This document shows positions 51,329 to 59,229 of a stretch of DNA of 64,000 nt, piece by piece. The DNA is from B46-G9 sp964581175. GTDB lineage: Bacteria > Desulfobacterota > DSM-4660 > Desulfatiglandales > Desulfatiglandaceae. The notes under the pieces are model-generated. The model searched no databases. It was given only the letters and a program-made list of their open reading frames with translations, and was not told the DNA's origin. Each line of letters opens with the position of its first letter. Positions within the stretch are counted from its first letter, which is position 1. Made by a program: the position numbers and the translations under genes. The stretch is taken from contig CAZONI010000002.1 in NCBI GenBank assembly GCA_964581175.1, positions 1 through 64,000 on the forward strand. The letters are read 5' to 3'.

Positions 51329-51964
51329 ATGTCGGGGAAATTAGCGAAATTGGTATCTGATTTAAAGGAGCCTGAGGCCCTGGCATTCGTTGAAAAGGCC
51401 CTGAGAGATGGAGTCGATCCTATGGGGCTTTTGGAGGATGCCAAGGAGGGCATGAATATCGTAGGCCAAAAATTTGCCAGTGAAGAGTACTTCATACCGG
51501 ATCTTATTTTTTCCGGGGAGATCCTCAAAGGCATCGTCAGGATGCTCGAGCCCCATCTCAAGGGCCAGGAAAGTGCGAAGGGTGAACGCCTGGGGAAGGT
51601 TATTATTGGGACGGTGGCAGGCGATATACATGACATCGGAAAGGACCTTGTCGCCTTTATGCTCGATGTCAGCGGGTTCCAGGTTACGGACCTGGGAATT
51701 GATGTGCCGGTGCAGAAATTCGTCGATGCCATCCAAGAGACCGGCAGCACGGTGGTCGGACTGAGCGGATTTCTGTCTCTGGCGTTTGATTCCATGAAAG
51801 AGACCATAGATGCGATCCACAAGGCCGGCCTTCGCGACAAGGTAAAAATAATGATCGGAGGCGGCCAGATTGACGAGCAGGTCAGAGAATTTACCGGTGC
51901 GGACGCGTATGGAAGAGATGCCGTTGCTGCCGTGAAATTGGCCAAAGGCTGGATAGGGGGGTAA
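51329..51964 (+). CDS. Corrinoid (B12-binding) methyl-carrier protein
   Basis: The 211-residue protein has an N-terminal helical cap (about 5-85; GMNIVGQKFASEEYFIPDLI) and a C-terminal cobalamin-binding Rossmann domain (about 88-210). The lower-ligand motif is GDIHDIGKDLVAFML with His101, followed by GLSGFLSLAFDSM and IMIGGGQIDEQV. This is the MtaC/MtbC/MtvC class of methyltransferase corrinoid proteins. It accepts a methyl group from the substrate methyltransferase encoded 4 bp downstream and passes it to the tetrahydrofolate enzyme. AAAAGGAGG lies 7-8 bases before the ATG. It opens a four-gene methyl-transfer module. Confidence 0.93.
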   Translation: MSGKLAKLVSDLKEPEALAFVEKALRDGVDPMGLLEDAKEGMNIVGQKFASEEYFIPDLIFSGEILKGIVRMLEPHLKGQESAKGERLGKVIIGTVAGDIHDIGKDLVAFMLDVSGFQVTDLGIDVPVQKFVDAIQETGSTVVGLSGFLSLAFDSMKETIDAIHKAGLRDKVKIMIGGGQIDEQVREFTGADAYGRDAVAAVKLAKGWIGG

Positions 51965-51968
51965 AACC

Positions 51969-53321
51969 ATGGAAAAAAAGTGGGAAGAGATGTCTTCGGA
52001 TGAAAAGCAGGAGGTACAGTTTCAAAGGTTGCTTGCGCCGAAAGACCCTGAGGGAAATGACCTCCGGTTTCAAAGCCCGGAAGCAGAAGCCAGATACAAG
52101 GCAAGTATAAACAGAATTAAGGACGCCGTTCAGCTAAAGAAGACTCCCGACAGGGTGCCGGTCACACTACTTCCCAGCATGTTCCCGTTTATTAATGCCG
52201 GGATGACCATCGAGGAGGCCATGTATGACTACGAAAAAACTGTCACGGCCTTCAGGGAATTTATTTTTGAATTTCAGCCGGATATGCACATAGGCGCTGC
52301 ACAGGCAGGGCCGGGAAAATTCTATGAGATCCTTGACTACAAGTTATACTCCTGGCCTGGCCACGGAGTAAAGCCTGAACACAGCTACCAGTGCAATGAA
52401 AGGGAATACATGACCGCGGATGAGTATGATATTTTCATAACGGATCCTTCATTCTATTTCAGGAATTTCTACCTGCCGCGCGTATTCGGGGCGTTAGAGC
52501 CCTGGAGTATGCTCCCGCCGCTGACCGGGATACTCGAAATATATGGCGTTGCCTTCAATTTTATACCCTATGCACTGCCCCCTGTTCAAGGCGCTTTCAA
52601 GGCCCTTTTTGAGGCCGGCGCCGAGGCGCTCCAATGGGCGACGGTGATAGGCGGATTAAACGGTGAGCTGGCAACATTGGGATTTCCCAATATCCTCGGC
52701 GGTTTTACCAAGACACCCTTTGACACGATCGGCGATACCCTCAGGGGCACGAGGGGGATCATGCTGGATATGTACCGGCAGCCCGACAAGCTTCTTAAGG
52801 CCCTGGAGATACTCGTCCCTATCATGATCGGTATGGGGATAGGCGCAGCACAGCAGACCGGCAATCCTCAAATATTCATGCCTCTCCATAAAGGCGCAGA
52901 CGGCTTTCTCTCCGAAGAGCAGTTCAGGAAATTCTACTGGCCCACTTTTAAAGCTGTCATGATGGGTCTCATCGAGGGCGGATGCATACCTTTTCCCGCA
53001 CTTGAGGGACACTGGGGCTCGCGTCTGAAAATAATCCAGGATATACCCAAAGGTAAAACCATGTGGATGGTTGATCAGACAGATATGGCGGAAGCCAAGA
53101 AGACTTTGGGTAAGAATGCATGCCTCATCGGCAATGTGTCCTCCTCGATGCTGAAATTGGCCACACCCGATGAAGTCAAAGCCTACTGCAAGAAACTCAT
53201 CGATACCGCCGGCAAAGGCGGTGGTTTCATTCTGGGCAATGGTGCTTTTTTCGATGAAGCAAAACCGGAAAATGTCAAGGCCATGGTCGAGTTCACCAGG
53301 GAATACGGCATCTATGCATAG
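51969..53321 (+). CDS. UroD-family (MtaA/MtvB-like) substrate:corrinoid methyltransferase
   Basis: The 450-residue protein of the uroporphyrinogen-decarboxylase superfamily belongs to the methyltransferase branch. Evidence: DRVPVTLLPSMFPFINAGMT, the late GGCIPFPALEGHWGSRLKII, WMVDQTDMAEAKKTLGKNAC, LIGNVSSSMLKLATPDEVKA and GKGGGFILGNGAFFDEAKPE. It should move a methyl group from an O-, N- or S-methyl compound onto the corrinoid protein encoded just upstream. The metal-site region reads EGHWG instead of the HxC of MtaA/MtbA, so zinc ligation differs or is absent. Substrate is unknown; methoxylated aromatics or quaternary amines are possibilities. It lies 4 bp after the corrinoid gene. Confidence 0.88.
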   Translation: MEKKWEEMSSDEKQEVQFQRLLAPKDPEGNDLRFQSPEAEARYKASINRIKDAVQLKKTPDRVPVTLLPSMFPFINAGMTIEEAMYDYEKTVTAFREFIFEFQPDMHIGAAQAGPGKFYEILDYKLYSWPGHGVKPEHSYQCNEREYMTADEYDIFITDPSFYFRNFYLPRVFGALEPWSMLPPLTGILEIYGVAFNFIPYALPPVQGAFKALFEAGAEALQWATVIGGLNGELATLGFPNILGGFTKTPFDTIGDTLRGTRGIMLDMYRQPDKLLKALEILVPIMIGMGIGAAQQTGNPQIFMPLHKGADGFLSEEQFRKFYWPTFKAVMMGLIEGGCIPFPALEGHWGSRLKIIQDIPKGKTMWMVDQTDMAEAKKTLGKNACLIGNVSSSMLKLATPDEVKAYCKKLIDTAGKGGGFILGNGAFFDEAKPENVKAMVEFTREYGIYA

Positions 53322-53372
53322 ATATCCACGGGCTGCATTACCCGGACTCCTTCCACGGATGTTGATGGAAAC

Positions 53373-55205
53373 ATGGGCGATCATCAGATAGAGTTCCAGC
53401 CTGTCGGCAGGCGGGGACCGTGTCCTGCGGGAAAGACCCTTTTGGGCTGCGCGCAAGGACTGGGTGTTGAGCTTGCCGGGATCTGCGGCGGGATCGGAAG
53501 ATGCAAGGGCTGCAGGATACGGCTCGGCGACGGAATCTTTTCTGAAGTAACTCCAGCCGAGCAGGAAGCCTTCAGCGAAGAGGAACTGGAGAGCGGGTGG
53601 CGTCTGGCCTGCCAGGCATATCCGCAAACGGATTGCGTAGTGATTGTCCCCCCTGAATCCCTGGGTACGCAGCAACGCCTCCAGGTTGAGGGTCGGGACG
53701 TGGATGTTCCTCTTGACTCTCCGGTTGAGTCCTTTGCCTGCAAACTCGAGCCGCCTTCCTTAGCAAGGCCTGTGGCAGATGCGGAGAACCTGATCGAAGA
53801 GATAGGCGCTGCCGGCCCCGTGCATTTGGATATCTCCGTCCTGAGGGACCTTTCAGCACGGCTTCGGGAATGGAATTGGAATTTGACGGCCCACATTCAA
53901 GACCGGGAACTGGTCGCCGTCACTCCTCCTGGTTCCCGCCCGCTCGGCCTGGCCGTTGACCTGGGCTCAACCAAGATAGCAGGGTACCTGGTGGCGTTGG
54001 ATACAGGAGAGAGACTGGCCTCGCAGGCGATCATGAACCCCCAGATCAGCAAAGGCGAGGACATCATCACGCGAATCAATTTTGCGATCCGATCGCCGGA
54101 CGGGCGGGCGCTGATTGCGGATCTGGTCAGGGAAGGCCTGATGAAGTTGGCGGGAGATCTGTGCACCGTAGCAGGCTCTGAAACCGGAGATATTCTGGAC
54201 GCCGTGATTGTCGGCAATACGGCCATGCAACACCTGCTGCTGGGCCTGCCCGTGCGTCAACTGGCCCTTTCTCCCTTTGTACCAGCCTCTGGCGGCGAAC
54301 TGAACGTCAAGGCCAGAGACGTGGGACTGGATTTCGCTCCGGGAGCCCGGGTCTATTTTCCCCCCCTCGTTGCGGGCTTTGTGGGCTCGGATCACGCGGC
54401 CGTCCTGACAGCCACGGCGCAAGAGTGGGCTCATCATAAGGCACTTGTTCTCGACATCGGCACCAACACGGAGATATCGCTGATAGCCGGGAGAGCGATA
54501 ACGAGCGTTTCCTGCGCTTCCGGCCCTGCATTTGAGGGATACCAAATCAAGGACGGCATGCGGGCCTCTCCAGGGGCCATCGAGAAAGTGTTCCTCTGGG
54601 ACGGGGTTGTCGACTATAAGACCATCGATGATGCAGAGCCCATAGGTATCTGCGGGTCCGGAATACTGGATGCTGTGTCACAGCTGTATCTTTCAGGCAT
54701 CCTGGACAGGGGCGGCAGGCTGCAAGAGGGTTCACATCCTCGTGTGGTGCAGAAAAACGGCCGGTTAGAGTTTATCCTGGTTCCCAAAGAAGAGGATGGA
54801 AGGGGTCGGGAGATCTCCATCACCCAGAAGGACGTGCGTGAAATCCAGCTGGGCAAGGCCGCCATTCAGGCGGCGATAGAGATCCTTCTGCAGGCAGGGA
54901 GCATTTCCGAAAAGGACATCTGTAAAGTCGTCATAGCGGGCGCCTTTGGGAGTTATATAGATATTTCCAACGCGGTGGCTATCGGTATGCTGCCTTCCCT
55001 CCCCCTCAACAGGTTTCACCAGGTGGGAAATGCAGCCGGCATCGGCGCCAGGCTCTTTCTGCTGTCCTCCACAAAACGGAAAGCAGTGAAGGATTTGCTG
55101 TCGCGCGTGAAATATCTTGAGTTGGCGGGCACGCCGGAATTCGGCAGGGCCTTCACCCGTGCCTGCCTGCTCGGACCATTTCAGCCCCATCCGAATGCCG
55201 GATAA
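53373..55205 (+). CDS. RamA-like corrinoid reductive activator (2Fe-2S + ASKHA ATPase, DUF4445)
   Basis: The 610-residue protein reactivates Co(II) corrinoid protein to Co(I) at the cost of ATP. The N-terminal 2Fe-2S ferredoxin domain has ligands Cys38, Cys44, Cys47 and Cys80 (GICGGIGRCKGCRIRLG). A linker is followed by the ASKHA-type ATPase: AVDLGSTKIAGYLVAL (phosphate 1), DAVIVGNTAMQHLLLGLP, VLDIGTNTEISLIAG (phosphate 2), SCASGPAFEGYQIKDGMRA and VVIAGAFGSYIDISNAVAIG. Length and order match activators of O-demethylase and methylamine systems. It is the third gene of the corrinoid module. A half copy of the 195-bp repeat begins 20 bp after its stop. Confidence 0.92.
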   Translation: MGDHQIEFQPVGRRGPCPAGKTLLGCAQGLGVELAGICGGIGRCKGCRIRLGDGIFSEVTPAEQEAFSEEELESGWRLACQAYPQTDCVVIVPPESLGTQQRLQVEGRDVDVPLDSPVESFACKLEPPSLARPVADAENLIEEIGAAGPVHLDISVLRDLSARLREWNWNLTAHIQDRELVAVTPPGSRPLGLAVDLGSTKIAGYLVALDTGERLASQAIMNPQISKGEDIITRINFAIRSPDGRALIADLVREGLMKLAGDLCTVAGSETGDILDAVIVGNTAMQHLLLGLPVRQLALSPFVPASGGELNVKARDVGLDFAPGARVYFPPLVAGFVGSDHAAVLTATAQEWAHHKALVLDIGTNTEISLIAGRAITSVSCASGPAFEGYQIKDGMRASPGAIEKVFLWDGVVDYKTIDDAEPIGICGSGILDAVSQLYLSGILDRGGRLQEGSHPRVVQKNGRLEFILVPKEEDGRGREISITQKDVREIQLGKAAIQAAIEILLQAGSISEKDICKVVIAGAFGSYIDISNAVAIGMLPSLPLNRFHQVGNAAGIGARLFLLSSTKRKAVKDLLSRVKYLELAGTPEFGRAFTRACLLGPFQPHPNAG

Positions 55206-55225
55206 CGAGAAACCTTCTTCGAGAG

Positions 55226-55274
55226 GAGCCCGTGGAGGGAGCCATTTCTGGAGTGACTGGCGAGAGGGCGCTGT
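55226..55274 (+). repeat. Half copy of the 195-bp palindromic repeat (copy 3, truncated)
   Basis: About 49 bp (from GGAGCCCGTGGAGGGAG to GAGAGGGCGCTGTC) match the left arm and adjoining part of copies 1 and 2. The match stops just before the central hairpin, so this copy is truncated and cannot form the large palindrome. Confidence 0.7.
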
Positions 55275-55339
55275 CGGAATTGATTTAAGTGGACGTATCC
55301 TTAAATGGGATGTCGTAACCGAATTGAATAATTTTTTGT

Positions 55340-55525
55340 CAGCGCAAAGTCGCAGAGTTCGCAAAGAAACTGATATTTCCCTTTCCGCTGAGACGACGGA
55401 AAGGGAAAAGATAGCTTCACGGGAGGAAACTACTGCGTGCGTCTCGATGTTCAGGATAGTGCTGTTTTCTTTTGCCGGCCTCTCAACGGCAAAAGAAATA
55501 GTAATTAGCTTTGCGCTCTTCGCGT
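55340..55525. repeat. Compound hairpin element with inverted ends
   Basis: The ends GTCGCAGAGTTCGCAAAG (55349-55366) and CTTTGCGCTCTTCGCGTC (55509-55526) are imperfect inverted repeats. Inside are two 12-bp perfect hairpins, TTTCCCTTTCCG/CGGAAAGGGAAA (55376-55408) and TTTCTTTTGCCG/CGGCAAAAGAAA (55466-55498), each with a 9-base loop. It lies between the activator gene and the methyltransferase gene and resembles a REP pair or MITE. No protein gene is supported in 55206-55615. Confidence 0.65.
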
Positions 55526-55615
55526 CTTGAGCGAAGCGGGCGGTGCAATACTACAAAGAATACGTCGCCGAATTTATGAATCCAAATACTTAGTGGACCG
55601 GCAAGGAGAAAATCC

Positions 55616-56416
55616 ATGCTCATAATCGGAGAACGGATTAATACGAGCCGCAAAGCGGTAAACGAGGCGGTGGCCGATCGGGACGCGGCGTATATTCAGG
55701 CGGACGTGAAATCTCAGATAGAGTCCGGAGCCGATCTGATCGATATCAACGCCGGGTCGCGTCGGAATTCAGAGGTTGATGATCTGTCCTGGCTTATTGA
55801 GGTCGTTCAGGATGCCTTTCCACAGGTCAGGCTCTGCATTGACAGTCCCAAGCCTGACAGCCTGAAAGCTGTCGTTGAACAGGTCAAGTATCCGCCCATG
55901 CTGAACTCGATCACCGGTGAGCGGTCCCGTTTCGAGGCGATAGCGCCGGTAGTCCGGTCCAGGGAGTGTGCTATCGTGGCCCTGTGCATTGATGACCGGG
56001 GCGTTCCCAAGAATACAGAGCAGGCCCTGGAGAATGCCTCCCGACTCGTGTCCGATCTGGAGAGACTGGGCGTAAACCGGGGGAGAATCTATCTGGATCC
56101 TGTTATTCAGGCAGCCAGCGCCAATACTCGTGCGGCGTTGACAGCCCTGGAGACAATCTCTCGGATTCGACAGGAATTGGAGGGGTCCAACGTCATCTGC
56201 GGGCTTTCCAACATTTCATTCGGGTTGCCGAGGCGCTCCCTTATGAACAGGATATTTCTGGCCCTGGCCATGAGGGCGGGACTCAACGCGGCCATCATCG
56301 ATCCCCTGGATACAAAGCTCATGGGGACAATGAGGGCCGCGGCTGTCCTGCTGGATCAGGACCCCTGGTGCCAGGCTTACACCGCCGCTTTTCGGGAAGG
56401 CAAACTGGATTCGTAG
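55616..56416 (+). CDS. Methyltetrahydrofolate:corrinoid methyltransferase (pterin-binding domain)
   Basis: The 266-residue TIM-barrel protein is of the pterin-binding family (MetH domain/AcsE/MtvA class). Features: MLIIGERINTSRKAVNEAVA at the start, ADLIDINAGSRRNSEVDDLS, VRLCIDSPKPDSLKAVVEQV, PMLNSITGE and the conserved ICGLSNISFGLPRRSLMNR. IDPLDTKLMGTMRAAAVLL follows. It transfers the methyl group between the corrinoid protein and tetrahydrofolate, feeding methyl groups into C1 metabolism. GGAGAAAATCC precedes the ATG. It closes the corrinoid module, separated from the activator gene by 410 bp of repeat-rich sequence. Its 3' end is partly duplicated at 57570-57640. Confidence 0.92.
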   Translation: MLIIGERINTSRKAVNEAVADRDAAYIQADVKSQIESGADLIDINAGSRRNSEVDDLSWLIEVVQDAFPQVRLCIDSPKPDSLKAVVEQVKYPPMLNSITGERSRFEAIAPVVRSRECAIVALCIDDRGVPKNTEQALENASRLVSDLERLGVNRGRIYLDPVIQAASANTRAALTALETISRIRQELEGSNVICGLSNISFGLPRRSLMNRIFLALAMRAGLNAAIIDPLDTKLMGTMRAAAVLLDQDPWCQAYTAAFREGKLDS

Positions 56417-56443
56417 TCCCAAATTCAACCAAGCAAGAAGGAA

Positions 56444-56488
56444 TTGAAAGTGAAAATTGTAAACAACCTGGAACGATCCGCATTCTTC
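56444..56488 (+). pseudogene. Relic of the 5' end of an acyl-CoA ligase gene
   Basis: After the methyltransferase stop, the sequence TCCCAAATTCAACCAAGCAA, then GAAGGAATTGAAAGTG, parallels the leader of the ligase at 57671. The relic starts GTG and reads VKIVNNLERSAFFLF, against MNLAKNLERSAFYFP in the intact gene. It breaks off where the convergent GntR gene ends. This indicates that an ancestral methyltransferase-ligase junction was duplicated. Confidence 0.65.
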
Positions 56489-57244
56489 TTATTCCAAGGA
56501 GGCTCTGCTCGTTCTGGTGTCCCAGGCGGCCTTTCTTCTATAAACCTCTTCCATCTTGACGAGCCTTTCACAGAATTTCTCCAGGTGCACGCACATAGCC
56601 GATGCCGCCTCTGAGGCCCTGCCTTCCATGACCGCCCGTATGACCTGTTGATGTTCTCCTGCTGAATGCAGGGCCTCATGGTCCGGGTCCACCGCTTCAA
56701 CGATTTCCTTGGTCAGCTTGAGCATGGATTTGCTGATCGCCTCCAGAAAATGATTGGCGCAGATCTCGGCCAAGACCATATGAGTTTTCTGCATAACAAC
56801 GATACGCTCGGAGTTATTTTTCACGGGGAGGTATTCGGCCTTTTGAGCCTCCATGAGGCGTTCGCCTCCCTCTTTTGTAATATTCAAGGCGGCAAGGCGA
56901 GCCACTTCGGGTTCGATAAAATGGCGCACGTGGGCCATTTCCGGGATCGAGACCCTGTTGGAGAGAAACAGATCCAGAAAGGCATTGCCCACATGATCGA
57001 ATGACACTTCCGTGACGAATGCGCCGCCCGTCGGACCCTGACGGGTAGCCACAAAGCCAGTAATCTCCAGTGCCCTGATCGCTTCCCTGATTGCCCCTCT
57101 GCTCACCTGAAAGGTATCGGTCAATTCTCTCTCGGAGGGTAGCTTCTCCCCTGACTTGAAGCTCCCCAGGAGAATGGCCTCCTTGAGCTGCCGTAGCACC
57201 TGTTCTGAAATTCTCGGCTGTTTTACCGGTTTAAACCTATTCAT
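56489..57244 (-). CDS. FadR-type GntR family transcriptional regulator with FCD domain (copy 2)
   Basis: The 251-residue regulator is paralogous to the one at 36302-37081. The winged helix contains FKPVKQPRISEQVLRQLKEA, GEKLPSERELTDTFQVSRGA and IREAIRALEITGFVATRQG. The FCD domain follows (HFIEPEVARLAALNITKEGG, THMVLAEICANHFLEAISKS, EHQQVIRAVMEGRASEAASA), with likely metal or ligand residues His and Asp. The start at 57244 has GGAG 6 bases upstream and matches the paralogue; a longer frame from 57322 covers the promoter. It is divergent from an acyl-CoA ligase gene and sits between direct repeats that look like a duplication scar. Confidence 0.92.
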   Translation of the reverse strand: MNRFKPVKQPRISEQVLRQLKEAILLGSFKSGEKLPSERELTDTFQVSRGAIREAIRALEITGFVATRQGPTGGAFVTEVSFDHVGNAFLDLFLSNRVSIPEMAHVRHFIEPEVARLAALNITKEGGERLMEAQKAEYLPVKNNSERIVVMQKTHMVLAEICANHFLEAISKSMLKLTKEIVEAVDPDHEALHSAGEHQQVIRAVMEGRASEAASAMCVHLEKFCERLVKMEEVYRRKAAWDTRTSRASLE

Positions 57245-57260
57245 GGAAAACTCCAGATTC

Positions 57261-57289
57261 TTTATACGAAGAAACAAGGGATTTGACAA
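57261..57289 (-). promoter_or_regulatory. Sigma-70 promoter of gntR copy 2
   Basis: On the minus strand TTGTCA (57289-57284), 17 bp, TATAAA (57266-57261). The -10 ends 16 bp before the ATG, so the leader is very short. Repeated TTGACA/TTTGACAA words nearby (57283-57315) may be operator half-sites. Confidence 0.65.
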
Positions 57290-57569
57290 CCTGAATTTGG
57301 CAAATTTTGGCTTGACATTCACCGGCGACAGGCTTAAGGACTAATGTAAGACCAACAATGATCCCTTGAGAAGATGCTCTGCTTTTATTAGAACAAGCAT
57401 GTCTTATTGTTATCTATATTTAAAATCGTTTTCACCGAGATGATGCGGAGATTTTTGAGCAAAAACCAGTCAGATTTTCGATCCACAAACCCACAAGGGG
57501 TTCCGTCATAATAACACTTTTCGGCCTTAGACTATCCTGCTAACCTCTGGAAAAGGAGGGGAGAGAGGC

Positions 57570-57640
57570 ATTACTGCCAGAGGCCTGAATTTTCATACCA
57601 TACTTCCTGCTTCGCGGGAGGCAACCTGGATTCCTAGCCC
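57570..57640 (+). pseudogene. Relic of the 3' end of a methyltetrahydrofolate methyltransferase gene
   Basis: One frame ends FAGGNLDS and a TAG stop, matching the FREGKLDS end of the intact methyltransferase (55616-56416). GCATTACTGCC upstream aligns with its AVLL codons after a frameshift. The relic is followed by the ligase leader exactly as the intact gene is followed by the ligase relic at 56444, so the two junctions are duplicates about 1.2 kb apart. Confidence 0.55.
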
Positions 57641-57670
57641 TGAGTTTGACCAAGTGAGAAGGAATTGCAA

Positions 57671-59158
57671 ATGAATCTCGCAAAGAATCTGGAACGATCT
57701 GCATTCTATTTTCCTCACCGGCCTATCGTGAGCGAAGACATGTCCGAAATCAGCTATGTGCGATTCAACGCACGAGCCAACCGTGCAGCCACAGCACTCA
57801 TCAAGCTTGGCGTTAAACCCGGAGATCATATCGGTCTTTGTGCACTGAACTCCGGGGATTGGCTTGCCTTCTACTTCGGCGTGCTCAAGGCAGGCGCTGT
57901 GGCCGTAACCCTGTCCAGCCTGGTGAAGGGTGATGAATTATCCCTTTTGATTAATCACTCAAAGCCGAAAATGATTTTCACTTCCGATGAAAAATTGGAT
58001 GAATTGCTCAAGTTGAGGCGAGATGGGTGCCTTGAAAAAATTATCAGCCCGCAGGGGGACATGAATTTCCATCAACTACTGGAAAAGGGATCGGAGAATT
58101 TCACTGCCCTTGACAGAGATCGGACCGATACTGCCGCTATCCTCTATACAGGTGGTACAACGGGGATTCCCAAAGGGGTCCTGCTGAGCCATGAGAACAT
58201 AAACGCCGCCATACACACGGTGGTCTTCAATGAGCGTTCATCTGAAAACGATCGAAGCCTCTGCTTCCTGCCCTTCAACCATGTTTTTGGGCAGATGCAC
58301 GTGATGAATGCGACCATACTGAGCGCCGGCTGCCTGGAACTGCTGCCGGCCTTTGATCTGGAGCGTGTCCTGCATTTACTGGCCACCGGACGGGTAACCA
58401 AGCTGTTCGCTGTCCCGACGGTTTATTTCCGGCTGCTGGGCCTTGAGGCACTCGAGAAAAAATTGGGCTCGGTTCGGTACTGTTTTTCAGCCGCCGCCAG
58501 CATGGCGGGAGACGTTATCCGCCAGTGGAAAGAGCGAACGGGCCTGGCAATCTATGAAGGCTATGGGATGACCGAAGCAGCCCCAACAGTTACCTATAAT
58601 CATCATTATCGCCATGTCATCGGTTCAGTAGGAACAGAAGTGCCGGGAATGGAGGTTCAGATCAGGGATCAGAATGGCGATCAGGTGCAACAAGGTCGTG
58701 AAGGAGAGATCTGTATCCGAGGCCCGAATATAATGAAAGGGTATCTTGATAACCCCGAAGGGACGCGGGAAGCATTCTGGGGAAAAACATGGTTCCGTTC
58801 CGGCGACATCGGCCTTTTTGACGATGACGGCTACCTGTATATAGTAGACCGGCTGAAGGATATGATTATTACCGGCGGAGAAAACGTTTATTCCCGCGAG
58901 GTGGAAGAGGTCCTCTACACGAGGCCGGAAATCCAGGAATGTGCGGTTATAGGCATGCCGGATCAAGAGTGGGGTGAGCGAGTGACGGCTTTTCTCATAT
59001 TGCGGTCCGGAGAGGCCTTTGATAAGGAAAAATTAAGTGCCTATATGAAATCCCGCCTTTCGCCTTTCAAGGTACCCAAAGAATACCTGACGGTAAATGA
59101 TTTTCCCAGGAGTCCGGCGGGAAAGATTTTGAAGCGGGAACTGAGGAAAAAAGTTTAG
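57671..59158 (+). CDS. AMP-dependent acyl-CoA ligase (copy 2)
   Basis: The 495-residue ANL enzyme has P-loop ILYTGGTTGIPKGVLLSHEN (about 157-176), LPFNHVFGQMHVMNATILSA, EGYGMTEAAPTVTYN, FRSGDIGLFDDDGYLYIVDR, LKDMIITGGENVYSREVEE and the C-terminal lysine motif FPRSPAGKILKRELRK. It forms acyl-CoA from a free acid, ATP and CoA. AAGGA lies 7 bases before the ATG at 57671; a TTG two codons earlier is less likely. It is the first gene of a plus-strand operon with two Liv-type ATPases, a third ligase and Liv permeases, which suggests uptake and immediate CoA activation of the same acid. The divergent FCD regulator probably controls it. Confidence 0.92.
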   Translation: MNLAKNLERSAFYFPHRPIVSEDMSEISYVRFNARANRAATALIKLGVKPGDHIGLCALNSGDWLAFYFGVLKAGAVAVTLSSLVKGDELSLLINHSKPKMIFTSDEKLDELLKLRRDGCLEKIISPQGDMNFHQLLEKGSENFTALDRDRTDTAAILYTGGTTGIPKGVLLSHENINAAIHTVVFNERSSENDRSLCFLPFNHVFGQMHVMNATILSAGCLELLPAFDLERVLHLLATGRVTKLFAVPTVYFRLLGLEALEKKLGSVRYCFSAAASMAGDVIRQWKERTGLAIYEGYGMTEAAPTVTYNHHYRHVIGSVGTEVPGMEVQIRDQNGDQVQQGREGEICIRGPNIMKGYLDNPEGTREAFWGKTWFRSGDIGLFDDDGYLYIVDRLKDMIITGGENVYSREVEEVLYTRPEIQECAVIGMPDQEWGERVTAFLILRSGEAFDKEKLSAYMKSRLSPFKVPKEYLTVNDFPRSPAGKILKRELRKKV

Positions 59159-59229
59159 CCGGGAGTAGGGCGGCTTCCGACCCGAAAAGCAACGGAGGCG
59201 AGAGATATTTGAACAAGAGAGCATGGTAG

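Noticed and set aside
55117..55530. 137-codon plus-strand frame crossing the activator gene end and the hairpin element
   Set aside because: It spans the end of another gene, a truncated repeat and two hairpins; there is no start signal.
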